The notes under the pieces were generated by a model. It had not been told where the DNA came from, did no database searches, and saw only the letters and a program-made list of their open reading frames with translations. From Dendrolimus kikuchii (lineage: Eukaryota; Arthropoda; Insecta; Lepidoptera; Lasiocampidae), in assembly GCA_019925095.2 (NCBI GenBank), contig CM034401.1, forward strand, positions 19,562,338 to 19,626,337: a stretch of DNA of 64,000 nucleotides. The letters run 5' to 3'. Made by a program: the position numbers and the translations under genes. Every line of letters starts with the position of its first letter. Position 1 is the stretch's first letter. Shown here one piece after another: positions 51,868 through 63,129 of the stretch.

Positions 51868-51911
<44 letters not shown>
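51865..51911. repeat. (TA)n microsatellite
   Basis: About 23 TA units directly after the CAGCTAGT end of the Helitron-like element. Confidence 0.95.
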
Positions 51912-52139
51912 TATAAAAAAAGAAAAATTTATCGGTATGATATTATAGTTAAGGTTTTCTGTAGACCTGTGGGCAAAACAGAACACATAGGTTAGACTAT
52001 CTAAACTAAAGATAAATAGTGTTAGTTGATATAAATTTACATAATATGCCTAGTCTTGCCATAAATATTGTAACAAAGATTTTTTTTTTCTATTGCGAAT
52101 GAAAGAAAAAACGTTTATTTGGTCATCACACAACGAGAC

Positions 52140-54020
52140 ATATAGCAATGAATGAATTGTACGGTGATATATACCAAAAAGTCTCGCAATGGTACCAAAT
52201 AGGTGCAGTTCAGCATTTGCCAGGCAACAGGTGCCTGACGCTGGTTTTCAACTGCACCCTGGGACGGACGGATGTCGCACTGTTATTTATATATATGTAT
52301 ATATATAGCATGAATAATATAAATTACATACATAGATATACATACAATTAATATAAACATAATAAATATTAGTACACAGAAAATTAGAAACAAATATTGT
52401 GGGGATACCGATAAAATAAATATTCATTATATATGATACACACGGTATATATGAGATGTAAAATACATATTTATAAACAGAATAGTAGAGGCAGAAGACA
52501 AAAATTATAATATATAAATAAGATTGACATTGACGTTCTCTAGTTTCCGTTGCTCATCTAAGAGGTAGTTCTTTAAGTTCTTGCGAAACGTGACAGTTGA
52601 GTGATGTAATTGTCTTAAAGGTGGTGGTATATTGTTCCATATCTTAGATGCAGCATAACGGAAGCTACCCCTAAAGCATGTCAATTTATGAAACTGAAAT
52701 GCTAGTTGGCGGGAGCATTGTCTACCTTTGACTACCCCTCCTCTGGTTACCCAGCTGAGCTTATTATACAAGTACTGTGGCTCTTTGTACTTAAGGACAC
52801 CAAAGAGAAGGCAAGCCAAATGCAGTTTGCGCCTCAGTTTCATTTTCAGTACATGATGCTTGTTTAGAAACGGCGATACGTGGCTCCTTGGAGGTACTGA
52901 AAAACAGAAACGTGCACAAGCATTTTGAACGCGCTGGATTAATCGATCAGTTTTGTTTAAAAGCCGAGGTCCATAAACTGTATCAGCGTAGTTCAATCTC
53001 GAGAGGATTAGTGATTCAGTAAGCTGTACACGTAAATCCACTGCCAGATATGGCCTTATTTTGTATAGGATCTTAAGGCGATAAAAGCAATTTCTTACAG
53101 ATTCAGCTATGTGTTTTTCAAATCTTAGGTGTGCGTCTAATTGTAGTCCAAGATTACGCGAATCGTTTACTCTAACAATAGGTTTATCCATCAATGTAAC
53201 ATTTAAGGCTGAAGGCAATTTCTTTAATTGATTTTTTTGTACCAAAGACTAAATATTTAGTTTTATTAGGATTTAATAATAAACAATTATTATTAGACCA
53301 TTTAGATAATCGTTGTAAGTCCTCGTTTAGATCGTTAATAGCTTGTTGATAATCATGTGGCTTAAATGAGATGTAAATCTGGACATCGTCAGCATAAATA
53401 TGATATTTACAATTATGAATTGAATTAATGATATCCGCACTATAAAGGATAAACAGAATAGGCCCCAAAATAGATCCCTGTGGGACACCTCTATTTAACG
53501 CAGTGAGTGGGGATGATACACAATTCCCATTCCTTGTCTTTAATTCTACGAACTGTTGTTGATTTGTCAAATAACTATGAACAAAGAATAGTTCTTTGGT
53601 CAAAACCATAAAAAGTAAATTTACACAACAGACGGTTTATGTTAATTGCATCGAAAGCACGAGAAAAATCCAACAGCACTAAAAGAGTACACATGCCTTT
53701 ATCTTGGGCTGAGATAATATTATCAGTAACATCTAGAAGTGCAGTTGAAGTGCTACGTTTTTGCCTGAACCCCGACTGTAATGCAACTAATAAGCTATAT
53801 TTTTCCAAATAAACAGTTAATTGGTTGCAGATTACCTTTTCCAAAATTTTAGAAAGACAAGGAAGAATACTAATAGGTCGAAGATCTGTAACATCAGTCG
53901 GATTGGACTTTTTAGGTATCGGCCTAACAGTAGCGATTTTCCATAACTCAGGAAATTTTGAGGATATAATTGACTTATTTACTATATCGGTGATATATTG
54001 CAATGTATGAGGTAAAGTCA
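52140..54020 (-). mobile_element. CR1/Daphne-like non-LTR retrotransposon, 5'-truncated
   Basis: Reverse transcriptase on the minus strand in three frames (about 54020-53590, 53609-53220, 53245-52505). Motifs: FPELWKIATVRPIPKK, LRPISILPCLSKILEKVI, LLDFSRAFDAI, NRGVPQGSILGPILF, the catalytic HIYADDVQIYI, WSNNNCLLLNPNKTK, LGLQLDAHLRF, and the tail AASKIWNNIPPPLRQLHHST, FRKNL. Two frameshifts inactivate it. The 3' UTR may include 52140-52500 (GTGCGACATCCGTCCGTCCC on the minus strand). It joins a mariner at about 54020, same orientation, so it appears to have inserted there. The clade call is approximate. Confidence 0.85.
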
Positions 54021-55090
54021 TAACAAAGTCATAACAAGCACGCAATCTTTCCATGGGAAAATTCTTCACTGCCAATCATATGGATTGTTTTAGGGACTCC
54101 AAATTATCATGGCGTTTAGAGCAAGTCGTACTCTCTAAAACTGAACATAAATCATAATCCAGTGGATTAAGATCGGAACTAGACGACAGCCAGTTTTCAG
54201 CTCTCATCAAGTCCGAAACGTTCGTTTCCAACCAAGACTGCGTGGACCAAGCTTTATGACCCGGGGCCGAGTCTTGCTGGAAGGACCATTCTTGGTTATT
54301 GAAGATAGTGTTGTTAAGGGGCTTAACTAACTTCTCAAGAATGGTATCTTGATACGCTTGTGCCGATTTTTTGATACCTTTTTCACAAAAATATGGCTCA
54401 GTCACTCCTTCATACCTAACACCCCACCAAACCATCACTGAAGACGGATAATGCCCACGTTGCACTCTGTCGACTAATTGAGAATATTCCTTAGAGCTTT
54501 AGGCATAAATACGGTCATTTTGTTTATTAAAATGTTGCTCAATTGTAAAAATTTTCTCATCCGTAAACAAAATTTTTCTGTGACCTCCCTTTGCGTACTG
54601 CTCCAGTAGTTGCTTCGATTTTACCACCCTATTCTTTTTTAAATTATGAGTTAAGAAATGACCAGTGCGTCTCTTATAGACTGCAAGTCCTAAGTCATCT
54701 TTTAAAATACGCGACATGGTTCTAGGTGAAATCTTTATCTCCCGAGATAAAATCTTTTGCTTTCGGACAGGATTTCTTCGAATTCTTTCCTGCTCTGACC
54801 ACCTTTTTCGTACGAACACTACGTGGACGGCCAGATCTTTTTCTGTCACAATCAGAGGTCTCATTGTACCTATTAATAGCCATATACATAAACATTTGAC
54901 TAATACCAAGTGTATGGAGAGTTTTAAAAATTGCATTTGGCTCCATACCTACTTTGTGTAGTAATGCAATCACAGCGATTCGGTTGTCTTTATCGCCCCA
55001 CTCCATTTTAATATCGCAAAATGTTGTACAATGAATTGGCGCCAAAATGAGAAAACAATGAACAATCATATAAAAATGACAGATTCCAAA
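54020..55090 (-). mobile_element. maT-type mariner (DD37D), interrupted
   Basis: The transposase starts at the ATG at 55007 (MEWGDKDNRIAVIALLHKVG, a helix-turn-helix). Next are SGRPRSVRTKK, RIRRNPVRKQKILSREIKIS, KILFTDEKIFTIEQHFNKQN (first D), SFQQDSAPGHKAW (second D) and SSSDLNPLDYDL (third D, 37 residues after the second). Three frameshifts/stops. The frame 54075-53575 begins with mariner residues (AVKNFPMERLRACYDF) and then runs into the LINE, so the transposon's end is cut off. Confidence 0.9.
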
Positions 55091-55121
55091 TTCAAATGTA
55101 ATATTTTATTTATTGCATAAA

Positions 55122-55420
55122 TTCAGCAGACAGGCAGACGGCCCACTTGATGAAAAGCGGTTACTATCGCCTATGGACATTTGTCACACCAAAGGTGCTA
55201 CAAATGCGCTGCTGCTCTCTTAAGGGAGACTGGAACCTGGTCACTAATGCCGGAACACAACTCAAGGTTGTTATGGCGACATATTTAAGACCAGGGGTAT
55301 TAGCCATCTAGTCGGGCAAATACCCTACCACCTGGCTGTGGGTTGTTTTGTCGCCTCTTACGACAGGCCTCCTGGCCGCAGGAAATTGTATTCTTTCTCC
55401 GTTCCTGCACGGATAAAATA
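55122..55420 (-). mobile_element. SINE family B, copy 4
   Basis: CAGCAGACAGGCAGACGGCC to CTCCGTTCCTGCACGG; the longest copy, over 90% like 57896-58076 where they overlap by eye. It begins about 40 bp upstream of the mariner. Confidence 0.75.
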
Positions 55421-55474
55421 ATATTTTGTTTCTTTTTAATTCTAACAGTATTTATGGCCAGACGAAGTATATAC

Positions 55475-55840
55475 ACTAGCTGATGCCCGCGACTTCGTCC
55501 GCGTCACGATCGCGATGTAGAATACTATCAGCGCCATCTAGTTTATTTAATATGATAGATTAAAGTTTTTTAACTATCTCGCGGGAACTCTTTAATTTTT
55601 AGGGATCAAAAGTATCCTATATGTTGACCAGGGATATAAGCTACCACCATACAAAATTTAATTTAAATCGGCCCAGTCCTTTCGGAGATTAGCCCATACA
55701 AACAGAGAAACAAAAATTTGATAAAAATCTAAATTAGTTCTATATCACTTCCTACACCCCCCTGACTAGGTTTTTAGCATTTTTTTTTCATAGTACAGAA
55801 ATTCGACCTCTACAGTTTTATTATATGTATAGATGAGTTT
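55475..55840 (+). mobile_element. Non-autonomous repeat I, copy 1
   Basis: ACTAGCTGATGCCCGCGACT, TCGTCCGCGTCACG, AAAAGTATCCTATATGTTGA, CAGGGATATAAGCTACCACC, GGCCCAGTCCTTTCGGAG. The CTAGCTGATGCC(C)GCGACTTCGTCC start is a hallmark of widespread lepidopteran repeats; the CTAG end read backwards is Helitron-like. Confidence 0.7.
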
Positions 55841-56075
55841 TGTTAGCCAAAGTGAGAAGAAAGTTCAAGTTGATAGGGCGAGGAAATTCTTTAGATAAGA
55901 TGTCGTACACGGGGGTAATTATTTTGGGGCAGTCAAAGAAAATATGATGGAGTGATCCTTCAGCTAAACCGCATTCACAAATCGAGTGGTCGCGATTTTT
56001 AATTTTCGCTAGGAAGACCGGTGAACAGCAATGACCTAGCCTAATTTTGGTGCTGACAATGGTTTCTCACACTAT
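55840..56075 (-). mobile_element. Non-LTR retrotransposon C-terminal zinc-knuckle fragment
   Basis: The minus frame reads STKIRLGHCCSPVFLAKIKN, RDHSICECGLAEGSLHHIFF, DCPKI, PVYDILSKEFPRPINLNFLL. The RLGH...C.CG...E..HH..F.CP pattern is the terminal knuckle of jockey/I-type elements. There is no RT core. Confidence 0.7.
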
Positions 56076-56522
56076 CCGGGGATGAACAGTAAGGTACAGA
56101 TAAATTAGCTTCGAGACGTTTTTGCGTTTGTAGTAGTATTTGTATTTTTACAGGAATTCTAAACTTGAAATTTAAATTTCCTTGTACAATCAGCAAAAAG
56201 AGGTTCGTTGCATTTCGAAGAAGAAAATATATTTATAATCAAAAGTCAATGGTGAAAGTCAAATAAACTAGCAAAAAGCTGTGTTTAGAAGGGCTCGCGA
56301 AGTTTTCTACCTATTAATAATTAATTAATTACTGATTATGTATTTTTGCTTAACCAAAAAAATCCGGTGTATTCTTAAGTACACAACACATTCTGTTTAC
56401 ATCGATTTTAGTTTAGTTTTCCATTGTCTAGTTGAATATCACTCGTAACTCAACTCGTAACAACTCGAAACGTAGCCTGCCTTTTGGGCATCTTACCCAT
56501 AGAAGACGGTGATCTAGGCTTA

Positions 56523-56562
56523 GTATTCTACTTATAGTCTTGAGGGACTATGAGTAGAATAC
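56523..56562. repeat. Small hairpin, 17-bp arms
   Basis: GTATTCTACTTATAGTC pairs with GACTATGAGTAGAATAC with one mismatch, loop of 6. Confidence 0.8.
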
Positions 56563-56679
56563 AATACAAATAAGTTAACTTTTCTTGTATTGTATTCGAT
56601 TAAATAACACCCGGAGAACGATTCACAAGTTTCATATTACAAATAAATAAATTCTGTTAATTCAAAATGGATTAATTAC

Positions 56680-56865
56680 TACAATAACTAATAATCATAT
56701 TATAATTCAAATAATAAAACAAAATTAAAACTAAGTATTAAAACTAAATGTTAAAAATATATAAACTAAACTAAACTATAAATAAAGCTATACTTACAAA
56801 ATAACATAAATCTATAAATAAAAAATTGACTCCAAATTCAAAATTAAATTCGAAATGTCTGGAGT
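56680..56865 (-). mobile_element. 3' UTR of the GPWG-type LINE
   Basis: CTAAACTATAAATAAAGCTA, TACTTACAAAATAACATAAA, TAAAAAATTGACTCCA closely parallel 63700-63785, which lies directly downstream of the GPWG coding fragment on the minus strand. The coding part itself is missing here. Confidence 0.6.
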
Positions 56866-57066
56866 TGAAGAATGTTAGTATTAAAATTATGTTTAATATT
56901 AAAATTTATTATTTTAATAACGTTTAATATTATTAGTTTCCTAGTACCTACCTACAAACATATTAAAAGTATATAATAAGTATTAGTTTATTTATTTATA
57001 TTCTGACCGTACACTACTACAAACGCAAAGGCTTCTCGAAAGTAATTTATCTGTATTTTAGACTCG

Positions 57067-57345
57067 TAATATTTTTTTAAGTTGTCGCGACTAGTGTACA
57101 TAATAAAACTATGTTTTAACGCTTCTTCTCTTCAAGCTACAACATGTTGCGAAGCTGTGGTAAATTAGATTAAGCTTATTCGAATGGCCATAAACAAAAA
57201 TTAAACCTAAATAATTACATTGAACAAGTTGGCGGTCGACTAAATAAAACTTTAACAATACTAAGTGAAAGTGAAGTGAAAATAGGCCTAAACGTCAGAA
57301 TATTAAAAATAAAAAACCGCGCTTAAACCGTTTAAACGCATTATA
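57067..57345. mobile_element. Foldback repeat G, copy 5 (long form)
   Basis: AAGTTGTCGCGACTAGTGTA lead, interior CTTCTCTTCAAGCTACAACA and GAACAAGTTGGCGGTCGACT shared with 45322-45775, and an AAACCGCGCTTAAACCG right arm. Confidence 0.7.
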
Positions 57346-57354
57346 TTGTAGACT

Positions 57355-57625
57355 TAGTGCAGCCGGGAGCCCGGAGGCGCAGATATGCGCATGACTTCCC
57401 TCCCTGAATAAAACCGCTTCAGGGGCCCTCTCGCATCAAAGGAGCAGAGGAGTCTTCACCCCTATCGTCGAAGTGAGTTAGCTCTTCCAGGGGCTTTCTC
57501 AGGCACTTATTGCGCTAGGATCGGCGTGGGCGTAACTACGTTCTAAGTCTCATGCCTTTCCTGCCATAAGCGTGGGGCGCGCGAAATGCATTTCACCTGC
57601 CTGAAAAAAAGAAAAAAAAAGGCCG
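57355..57625 (+). mobile_element. R1-clade-like LINE 3' UTR
   Basis: A GC-rich segment, GCAGCCGGGAGCCCGGAGGC, CTCTTCCAGGGGCTTTCTCA, GCGTGGGGCGCGCGAAATGC, ending CCTGCCTG and an A-rich tail (GAAAAAAAGAAAAAAAAA). Its composition and layout resemble the 3' UTR at 41303-41795, but the sequence differs, so it is another family member or relative. Confidence 0.5.
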
Positions 57626-57895
57626 GGAACTTAATAAAATCACTCCGCTGTTGCTCTAATCACCCTCGAATCCTAATCCACAGATAAGGTAGTAACTGAC
57701 CCGACGTGGCACCGCGAATCTAGCGGGTTGTTTATTTGCTTTTGTTGAGGTGAAATGCTGCTTCGCAGACAGCAGTTCGGCTGGTACGCCCACTAAAACA
57801 TTCCAGTGCGGTGGTCCTCCTTTCACCATAGGCAAGTGTAGCGGAAATACAGGAATTGCCAAGGTCGTGACCTCAGCTAATATTTTTGTTTATTG

Positions 57896-58076
57896 AATGA
57901 GTTCAGCAACCAGGCAGACGGCCCACTTGATGGAAAGCGGCTACCATCGCCTATGGACATTTGCAATACCAAAGGTGCTACAAATGCGCTGCTGCTCTCT
58001 TAAGGGAGACTGTAACCTGCTCATTAATGCCGGAACACAACACAATGTTGTTATGGCGGCATACTCTAGACCAGAA
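57896..58076 (-). mobile_element. SINE family B, copy 5
   Basis: It starts TTCAGCAACCAGGCAGACGG and is cut at TACTCTAGACCAG, where SINE family A begins, so the rest of SINE B is missing. Confidence 0.75.
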
Positions 58077-58081
58077 AGAAA

Positions 58082-58373
58082 GTCGTGGTAGCGTAATGGC
58101 TAGCGAACACGTCCCAAACTCAGAGGGCGCGGGTTCGATTCTGGCCGGAACGCATGAACCTCTTAGTCAGTTTTCTGATCTAATGTGCATATTGTTACAA
58201 TAACCACGTGCTAACAACGGCGAAGGAAAACATCGTGATGAAACCTCGACATCGCGATAACCGATGTGTCAAATCTGCCCAGCCGCTTTGGACAAGCGTG
58301 GCGGGGGTACTGTCCGTTCTTCAATAGTGGGAGTTCTGAGTCCAGCAGGGTGATATCTGTGGGCTGTTATTAT
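58082..58373 (+). mobile_element. tRNA-derived SINE, family A, copy 2
   Basis: GTGGTAGCGTAATGGCTAGC, GGGTTCGATTCTGG (a good B box), GTGCTAACAACGGCGAAGGA and a GGGCTGTTATTATTA tail. It is more intact at the B box than the 4769 copy. Confidence 0.85.
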
Positions 58374-58659
58374 TAAAGATATTACAAATTTTAAATTATG
58401 CAAACTTATTTTATACCAATAACTACTCCTACCCAATTTTGTTGGAAGGGGCAGTCAGACCTTGTCACAATAGCCTTTAGAAGGCTGTTGGTGCAAGCAC
58501 TGCAACAGAGGCGGGTTTTTGTGAATAATTGCTTTGAATCCATCTATACGGGCCTCTGTAAACATCCCCGAGTTATTATATTACATACTTTTATTTTATC
58601 CTCATGTTCATTAGTTAGTTAAAATTAAAAACGCTATAAATTGCCCCCCACCATACATC

Positions 58660-59045
58660 TTCTTCTCCTTCTTCAGGCAATCTCAGTCCATTGCTGCACG
58701 TAGGCCTCCCCAAGTTCGCGCCACATATTCCGGTTTCCCGTCTTCCTCATCCAGTCCCTGTCAGCGACCTTGCGTAGGTCGTCAGTCCACCGGGCTGGCG
58801 GGCGTCCTATGCTACGTTTGCCGAGACGTAGTCTCCACTCCAGAACTCGTTTGTTTCATCGGCCGTCGGTCCTCCGACAGACGTGACCGGCCCACTGCCA
58901 CTTCAACTTGCTAAGTTTGCGAGCTATGTCGGTTACCTTCGTTCTCTTACGGGTGTCCTCATTTCTGATTTTATCCATAAGAACACCTAACATAGCTCGC
59001 TCCAAAGCGACTTTAAATTAGTGGACCAGTCCGTCCAGTCCCCAC
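58660..59045 (-). mobile_element. RTE/BovB-like LINE C-terminus
   Basis: The minus frame reads AMLGVLMDKIRNEDTRKRTK, VTDIARKLSKLKWQWAGHVC, RRTDGR, then KRVLEWRLRLGKRSIGRPPA, RWTDDLRKVADRDWMRKTGN, RNMWRELGEAYVQQWTEIA. One stop interrupts RTDGR*NKRV. It is the best-preserved member in the window of the family also seen at 285-2115. Confidence 0.85.
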
Positions 59046-59194
59046 CATACATGCAATTATAGTATACACGCACACCTAGGTAAGGAAGGTTACTAGTTCT
59101 ACATGAATAAACATAACGAGTAGTATGTAATTGAGGGTTCAATTGTTTTTTAATGTTTATAATCGTTTGATCTATGGTTTTATTGACTTTACGA

Positions 59195-59520
59195 GTTCTC
59201 TCGGAGTTTTTGGCGGGATCTGAAAAGAGATGTTGTGCTGTGCAGTTTTATTTTCTAAAAATGTGTAAAATTACTCTAAAATGAACAATAGTTGTAGGAT
59301 ATTGATAGTTTTTGAGTAGTCATTATCTGTTTTGTGAGAAATGTGAACTGTATAGTCAAATGTGGCCTTTTGAGTTGTCACAAGAACTCCGTTGAGTGGC
59401 ACTAGCTGATTACCTACAGTTCAGCTGTGCTACACATAGGCTTAAGAAAATGAAGAAACTATATTGTAAACTAAGATCTGACTTAAAGGCCTAGCTGCCA
59501 AGCCATAAACTTAAATAAAA
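59195..59520 (+). repeat. Dispersed repeat E, copy 3
   Basis: GTTTTTGGCGGGATCTG, GATGTTGTGCTGTGCAGTTT, GTTGTAGGATATTGATAGTT, GAACTCCGTTGAGTGGC, and the GGCTTAAGAAAATGAAGAAA end shared with the reverse copy at 29945-30255. Confidence 0.8.
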
Positions 59521-59604
59521 ATAGAATAAATACGAGTTCTCTCTCCTATAAATTTTGAACTATTTGTACGTAGTGAAATATTCAAAAATATCTGAGATTA
59601 TAAA

Positions 59605-60080
59605 ATGGTTTATGGTTTATCTTGCATCAAAAGTGTCACCAGAATTCCGTGTCATGCAGCACTTAATGACATAATTGTCACCGCTGGGGTATCTGACGTT
59701 CTAGAACCGAACGGCCTGTGCCGCGACGATGGCAAGAGACTCGATGGAATGTCATTGGTGCCCTGGAGGATGGGTCGCCCTTTAGTATGGGACGCGTCTT
59801 GCGTCGCTACTTGGCGGCGTCCCATCTCTCAACCACTAGCATGTCGGCCGGTACAGCTGCTGCACAACGGGAGGCTATAAATTGCTGCAAATATTCCGGT
59901 ATTTGAAATGGTTATATATTTGCTGCTTTTGGGGTCGAGATCCTGGGACCATGGGGGCCTGAGGCGCACAAACTTTATCGAGACAGAGAAACGCCTGGCA
60001 GACGTCTCACGTGACCAAAAGACTGGTCTATACCTCAGACAACGCATTAGCGTTGCTATTCAGCGAGGTAATACTAGATT
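59605..60080 (+). mobile_element. LINE-associated C-terminal domain (GPWG type), broken
   Basis: Successive frames read [55 protein letters not shown]; then [18 protein letters not shown]; then NGYIFAAFGVEILGPWGPEA; then RLADVSRDQKTGLYLRQRIS, VAIQRGN. This domain follows reverse transcriptases in many invertebrate sequences. Relatives have RPDGM where this copy has RLDGM; with the later LVWD it suggests a restriction-like nuclease core, which is inference. Three frame changes. A second copy lies at 63770-64000. Confidence 0.7.
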
Positions 60081-60229
60081 ATATAGTTTAATTTTATAGT
60101 TTCATTTAGTTTAATTGTATAATTAAAAAGTATTTTTCAGACTATATTATTGAAAAGAGTTCACTTAATATTTATTTCTGTAGTATCGCTTATGCAAGTG
60201 AAGCCGCGGGATTGTTCTAGTAAATGTCT

Positions 60230-60680
60230 GTGGAAGAAAAACTTTAAAGATTGTTAAAGAAATACTTCTAAATCATCGGTACTCGCATTAACAGAACCGG
60301 CGGCCGAACGCATATCAATCGCGCGGCAACCCGGCAACGCATCTCGCGGCAAGAATTGCTTCACAAACGGTATGCCTGAACAACCTGTTTAGCGGGATGC
60401 GGGGGGTGGACGCCTCCTCCAGTACCTCGAAAGCCTCCGACGGTAGAGGTCGCGTTTTGTCCTTCGGTGAAAAGTTAAATAAGTGTTTTATAACTTAAAT
60501 TCTTAATGTAGTGTTCGGATTGCAGTGTTTTAAGTGTTGTTGATTTGTTGTGTTGTGATTTTTATCTGTTAATAGATGTTTTGTGTCGTGTTCGCTAAGG
60601 ATTTAGGAGGTTGGTCTTTGCTGATGTTCTATTTAGTCGTTTCCAATAATTCTGTGTCTGGGAATGAAAGAATTATAATA
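60230..60680. other. GC-rich then TG-rich segment, unassigned
   Basis: 60290-60470 is GC-rich (CCGGCGGCCGAACGCATATC, CGGGATGCGGGGGGTGGACG), followed by a T/G-rich run (GTTGTTGATTTGTTGTGTTG). This layout is usual in transposon 5' UTRs. No ORF or relative is in the window. Confidence 0.35.
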
Positions 60681-60859
60681 GTTAAACCCAGAAGTTATCA
60701 CGATAGACGCTAATGTATATAGGGCAAGCAGTTTTGTCAATCCATTTCGAATATTTACAATTTGACTTAATTGTTATTTTTAAAACTCAGTGTGACAGTC
60801 CACTTGGGAAACAAGATCGGATTGTCCATTATTATTACCTCTAATTCAAAATAATAAAT

Positions 60860-61085
60860 AAATCAACCAGACAAACATTGTATGTTCCCAAACTATGGAA
60901 GTTACGTTCGTGTTGTAGGTATATAACATAGATTGTATAACCCTGGGGCCGATCCCAGATACACATACTATAGTAAAACGGAAAATTCGCTTACGAAATT
61001 TACCATATCAGGATGCGAACCCGGCAGCCCTCTGTATTGCAGTGAGTTAGGCGGGCAAAGTTTAGACCACGTGACCACAGATGCC
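60860..61085 (-). mobile_element. tRNA-like SINE, family C, copy 3
   Basis: On the minus strand a B-box-like CGGGTTCGCATCCTGA. Shared words with 17640-17885: CCAGACAAACATTGTATGTT, CTGGGGCCGATCCCAGA, AAATTCGCTTACGAAATTTA. Confidence 0.65.
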
Positions 61086-61439
61086 GTTTTCAAATATTTT
61101 CATCTAGTCCTATACTTTGTTTAGTTCGTCTGTATTCTGCTATGGTGAAGATCATATCTTCCCTTCTCCAGAACTGACTTCCACGTTTTCCTTTTTTTTT
61201 GTTTTTGAGTACAAACAAATACCTCATCGCTATTGATCGAATTAATACAAGACTAAGGGCCGATTTTACAGTTGTCAGATAAAAGTTATTAATCCAATAA
61301 AAAATACAACATGAATTAAAAATTACAGTTCCCTTAAGAAAGTAGGTCGACTGTTTCACTTTTACATTCAGTCAGGTTATATTTATTCGATGGATAGCAA
61401 ATCAAATCAAACCAAATCAAATAATTGATTGCATAAACA

Positions 61440-62041
61440 CATCTATCTATATATATATAAATGAATCCCTATTTCCCTTGGTTACTATATCACGCGTGAA
61501 CGGCTGGACCGATTTCGCTAATTCTTTTTTTGTTGTGTTTGTTATTGTCAGGAGAAGGTTCTTATGAAAGAAAAAATTAAGAAAATTGGGCGGAAAATTA
61601 GAAACTTTAAGAATACTTAACTACCATATCAAATTATTTGTAATCTAACCTTAGCGCTTTGGACAATATAAACTTTTTTAATGTAACCTTATGACGTTTG
61701 ACATAATTGACAGCATGCGTGTTGCAAATATCGTCAAAGATGATGTAAAAAAACTGAATATCGTTAAAACCGATGCTTCGGTCGGAGTTATTTTATTGAT
61801 AAAATACATGTAAGATAATTAATTTAGCTGTAATCGGGTTCCAATATTTACGTGAAATTATTTTTGTGTGTGTTCAAGTGGGTCTCGGGATGGATAACCT
61901 ATATTGATGATTTTTTGTTTCTATTAAAGTGGATTCGAGAATGGTTTAAATTAACTATTGGTCCCGGTAAATGTCGCTGCAATCGGGTTCTAGATTTTTA
62001 TTTCTAAGGGCAGGACAACGTCTGCCGGGTACAGCTAGTAG
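61440..62041 (+). mobile_element. Helitron-like element, long copy
   Basis: 5' TCTATCTATATATATATAAA, TGAATCCCTATTTCCCTTGG, GAACGGCTGGACCGATTTCG; 3' AGGGCAGGACAACGTCTGCC, GGGTACAGCTAGT. The 3' hairpin (GGCAG/CTGCC) followed by CTAG is the Helitron signature. At about 600 bp it is non-coding and non-autonomous. Confidence 0.75.
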
Positions 62042-62425
62042 TAGTTATAAAAATAGATTTTGTTATTTTATAATGATCACATGTTTTTTGCCGGTTGGGC
62101 GTACAATTTTTTGAAACTTATATAGGTACATACTTATTTCAATATTTATTTGGTTTCAATTATTATTACTAATGTTTCAATCTTATAGTTATGTATAACC
62201 TTCAATTTAACCAAATACTAAATGATACACAATTTAAATTTAGATATGTTTCTAATGATAGTAATATGGTACAAATATTATAAATATATTTAAATACTTA
62301 ACATTCTGTCTTATCACCTATATTTAAAACTTATCATTAAGGAACTCCTTTACACTGTAGTAGCTTTTTTATTCGTAGTTTTTTTAGTTGCGATTTAAAT
62401 AATTAATTCTTCTTTTTACTTTTAT

Positions 62426-62700
62426 ACATACATACATACATACATAACTTCACGCCAGTTCCCTCGCGGGGTAGGCACGAACAACAGAGAGCCATTCAAG
62501 CTTATGCTTACACACCTCACTTGCTTCTTTGACATTCATAACTCTTGTCATGCACGCTCGTCTGTTCTTAAGGCTCGTGACATCACCTTCTGCTAGTACA
62601 CGATCAATTTGATCATGGAAGGTGTGTCGTAGCCTTCCACGACTTCTGCATTCATCCACTTTTGCATTGTATATCTGTTTAGTCATTCTTTCATCATGCA
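62426..62700 (-). mobile_element. RTE-like LINE 3' tail, 13-bp TSD
   Basis: The minus frame is open: MHDERMTKQIYNAKVDECRS, RGRLRHTFHDQIDRVLAEGD, ..ASEVCKHKLEWLSVVRAY, PARELA*, then (ATGT)n. A perfect 13-bp duplication, TTTTTACTTTTAT, is at 62413-62425 and 62701-62713. Confidence 0.92.
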
Positions 62701-62768
62701 TTTTTACTTTTATGATGATTCAAAAGTCAGCCATTAATCATGTTGTGACCCTAGATGGATACTATTTA

Positions 62769-63121
62769 CTAGACATGCCACGATTGGCTGGCTGAACACC
62801 GAATTTTCGGCTACCGATTCTTCGGCGTAAGATATGTGCGGTTCGCGCGTAGCAGGTTATTATTGCTGCTCTAATTTGTAAAGTATTTTCTTATGTTCTC
62901 GGGAATTGTAGGTACATCAAAACTATGTTTCAACGGTTTTAAGCGCGATTTGAAATGATTTTTTATTTGATTGTGACATTTTAAAAAGTAGCCTAATCGC
63001 AATATTTGAAATAAATAAATAATTTTAATCGCATTTAACACTGTTAAATTACTATCAATTTTTGATAGAAATATACAATTTTGTGGCCACTAAAAAGTGG
63101 CCGAATATTCGTAGCATCTCT
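62769..63121. mobile_element. Composite: hAT-type MITE ends around foldback repeat G
   Basis: Outer parts (ATGCCACGATTGGCTGGC; GGCCGAATATTCGTAGCATC + TCTA) resemble the TAGAGATGC MITE at 46052. The inner 62892-63060 carries AAACTATGTTTCAACGGTTT and TAAGCGCGAT of repeat G. Nesting is likely but the borders are eroded. Confidence 0.5.
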
Positions 63122-63129
63122 ACTATTGT

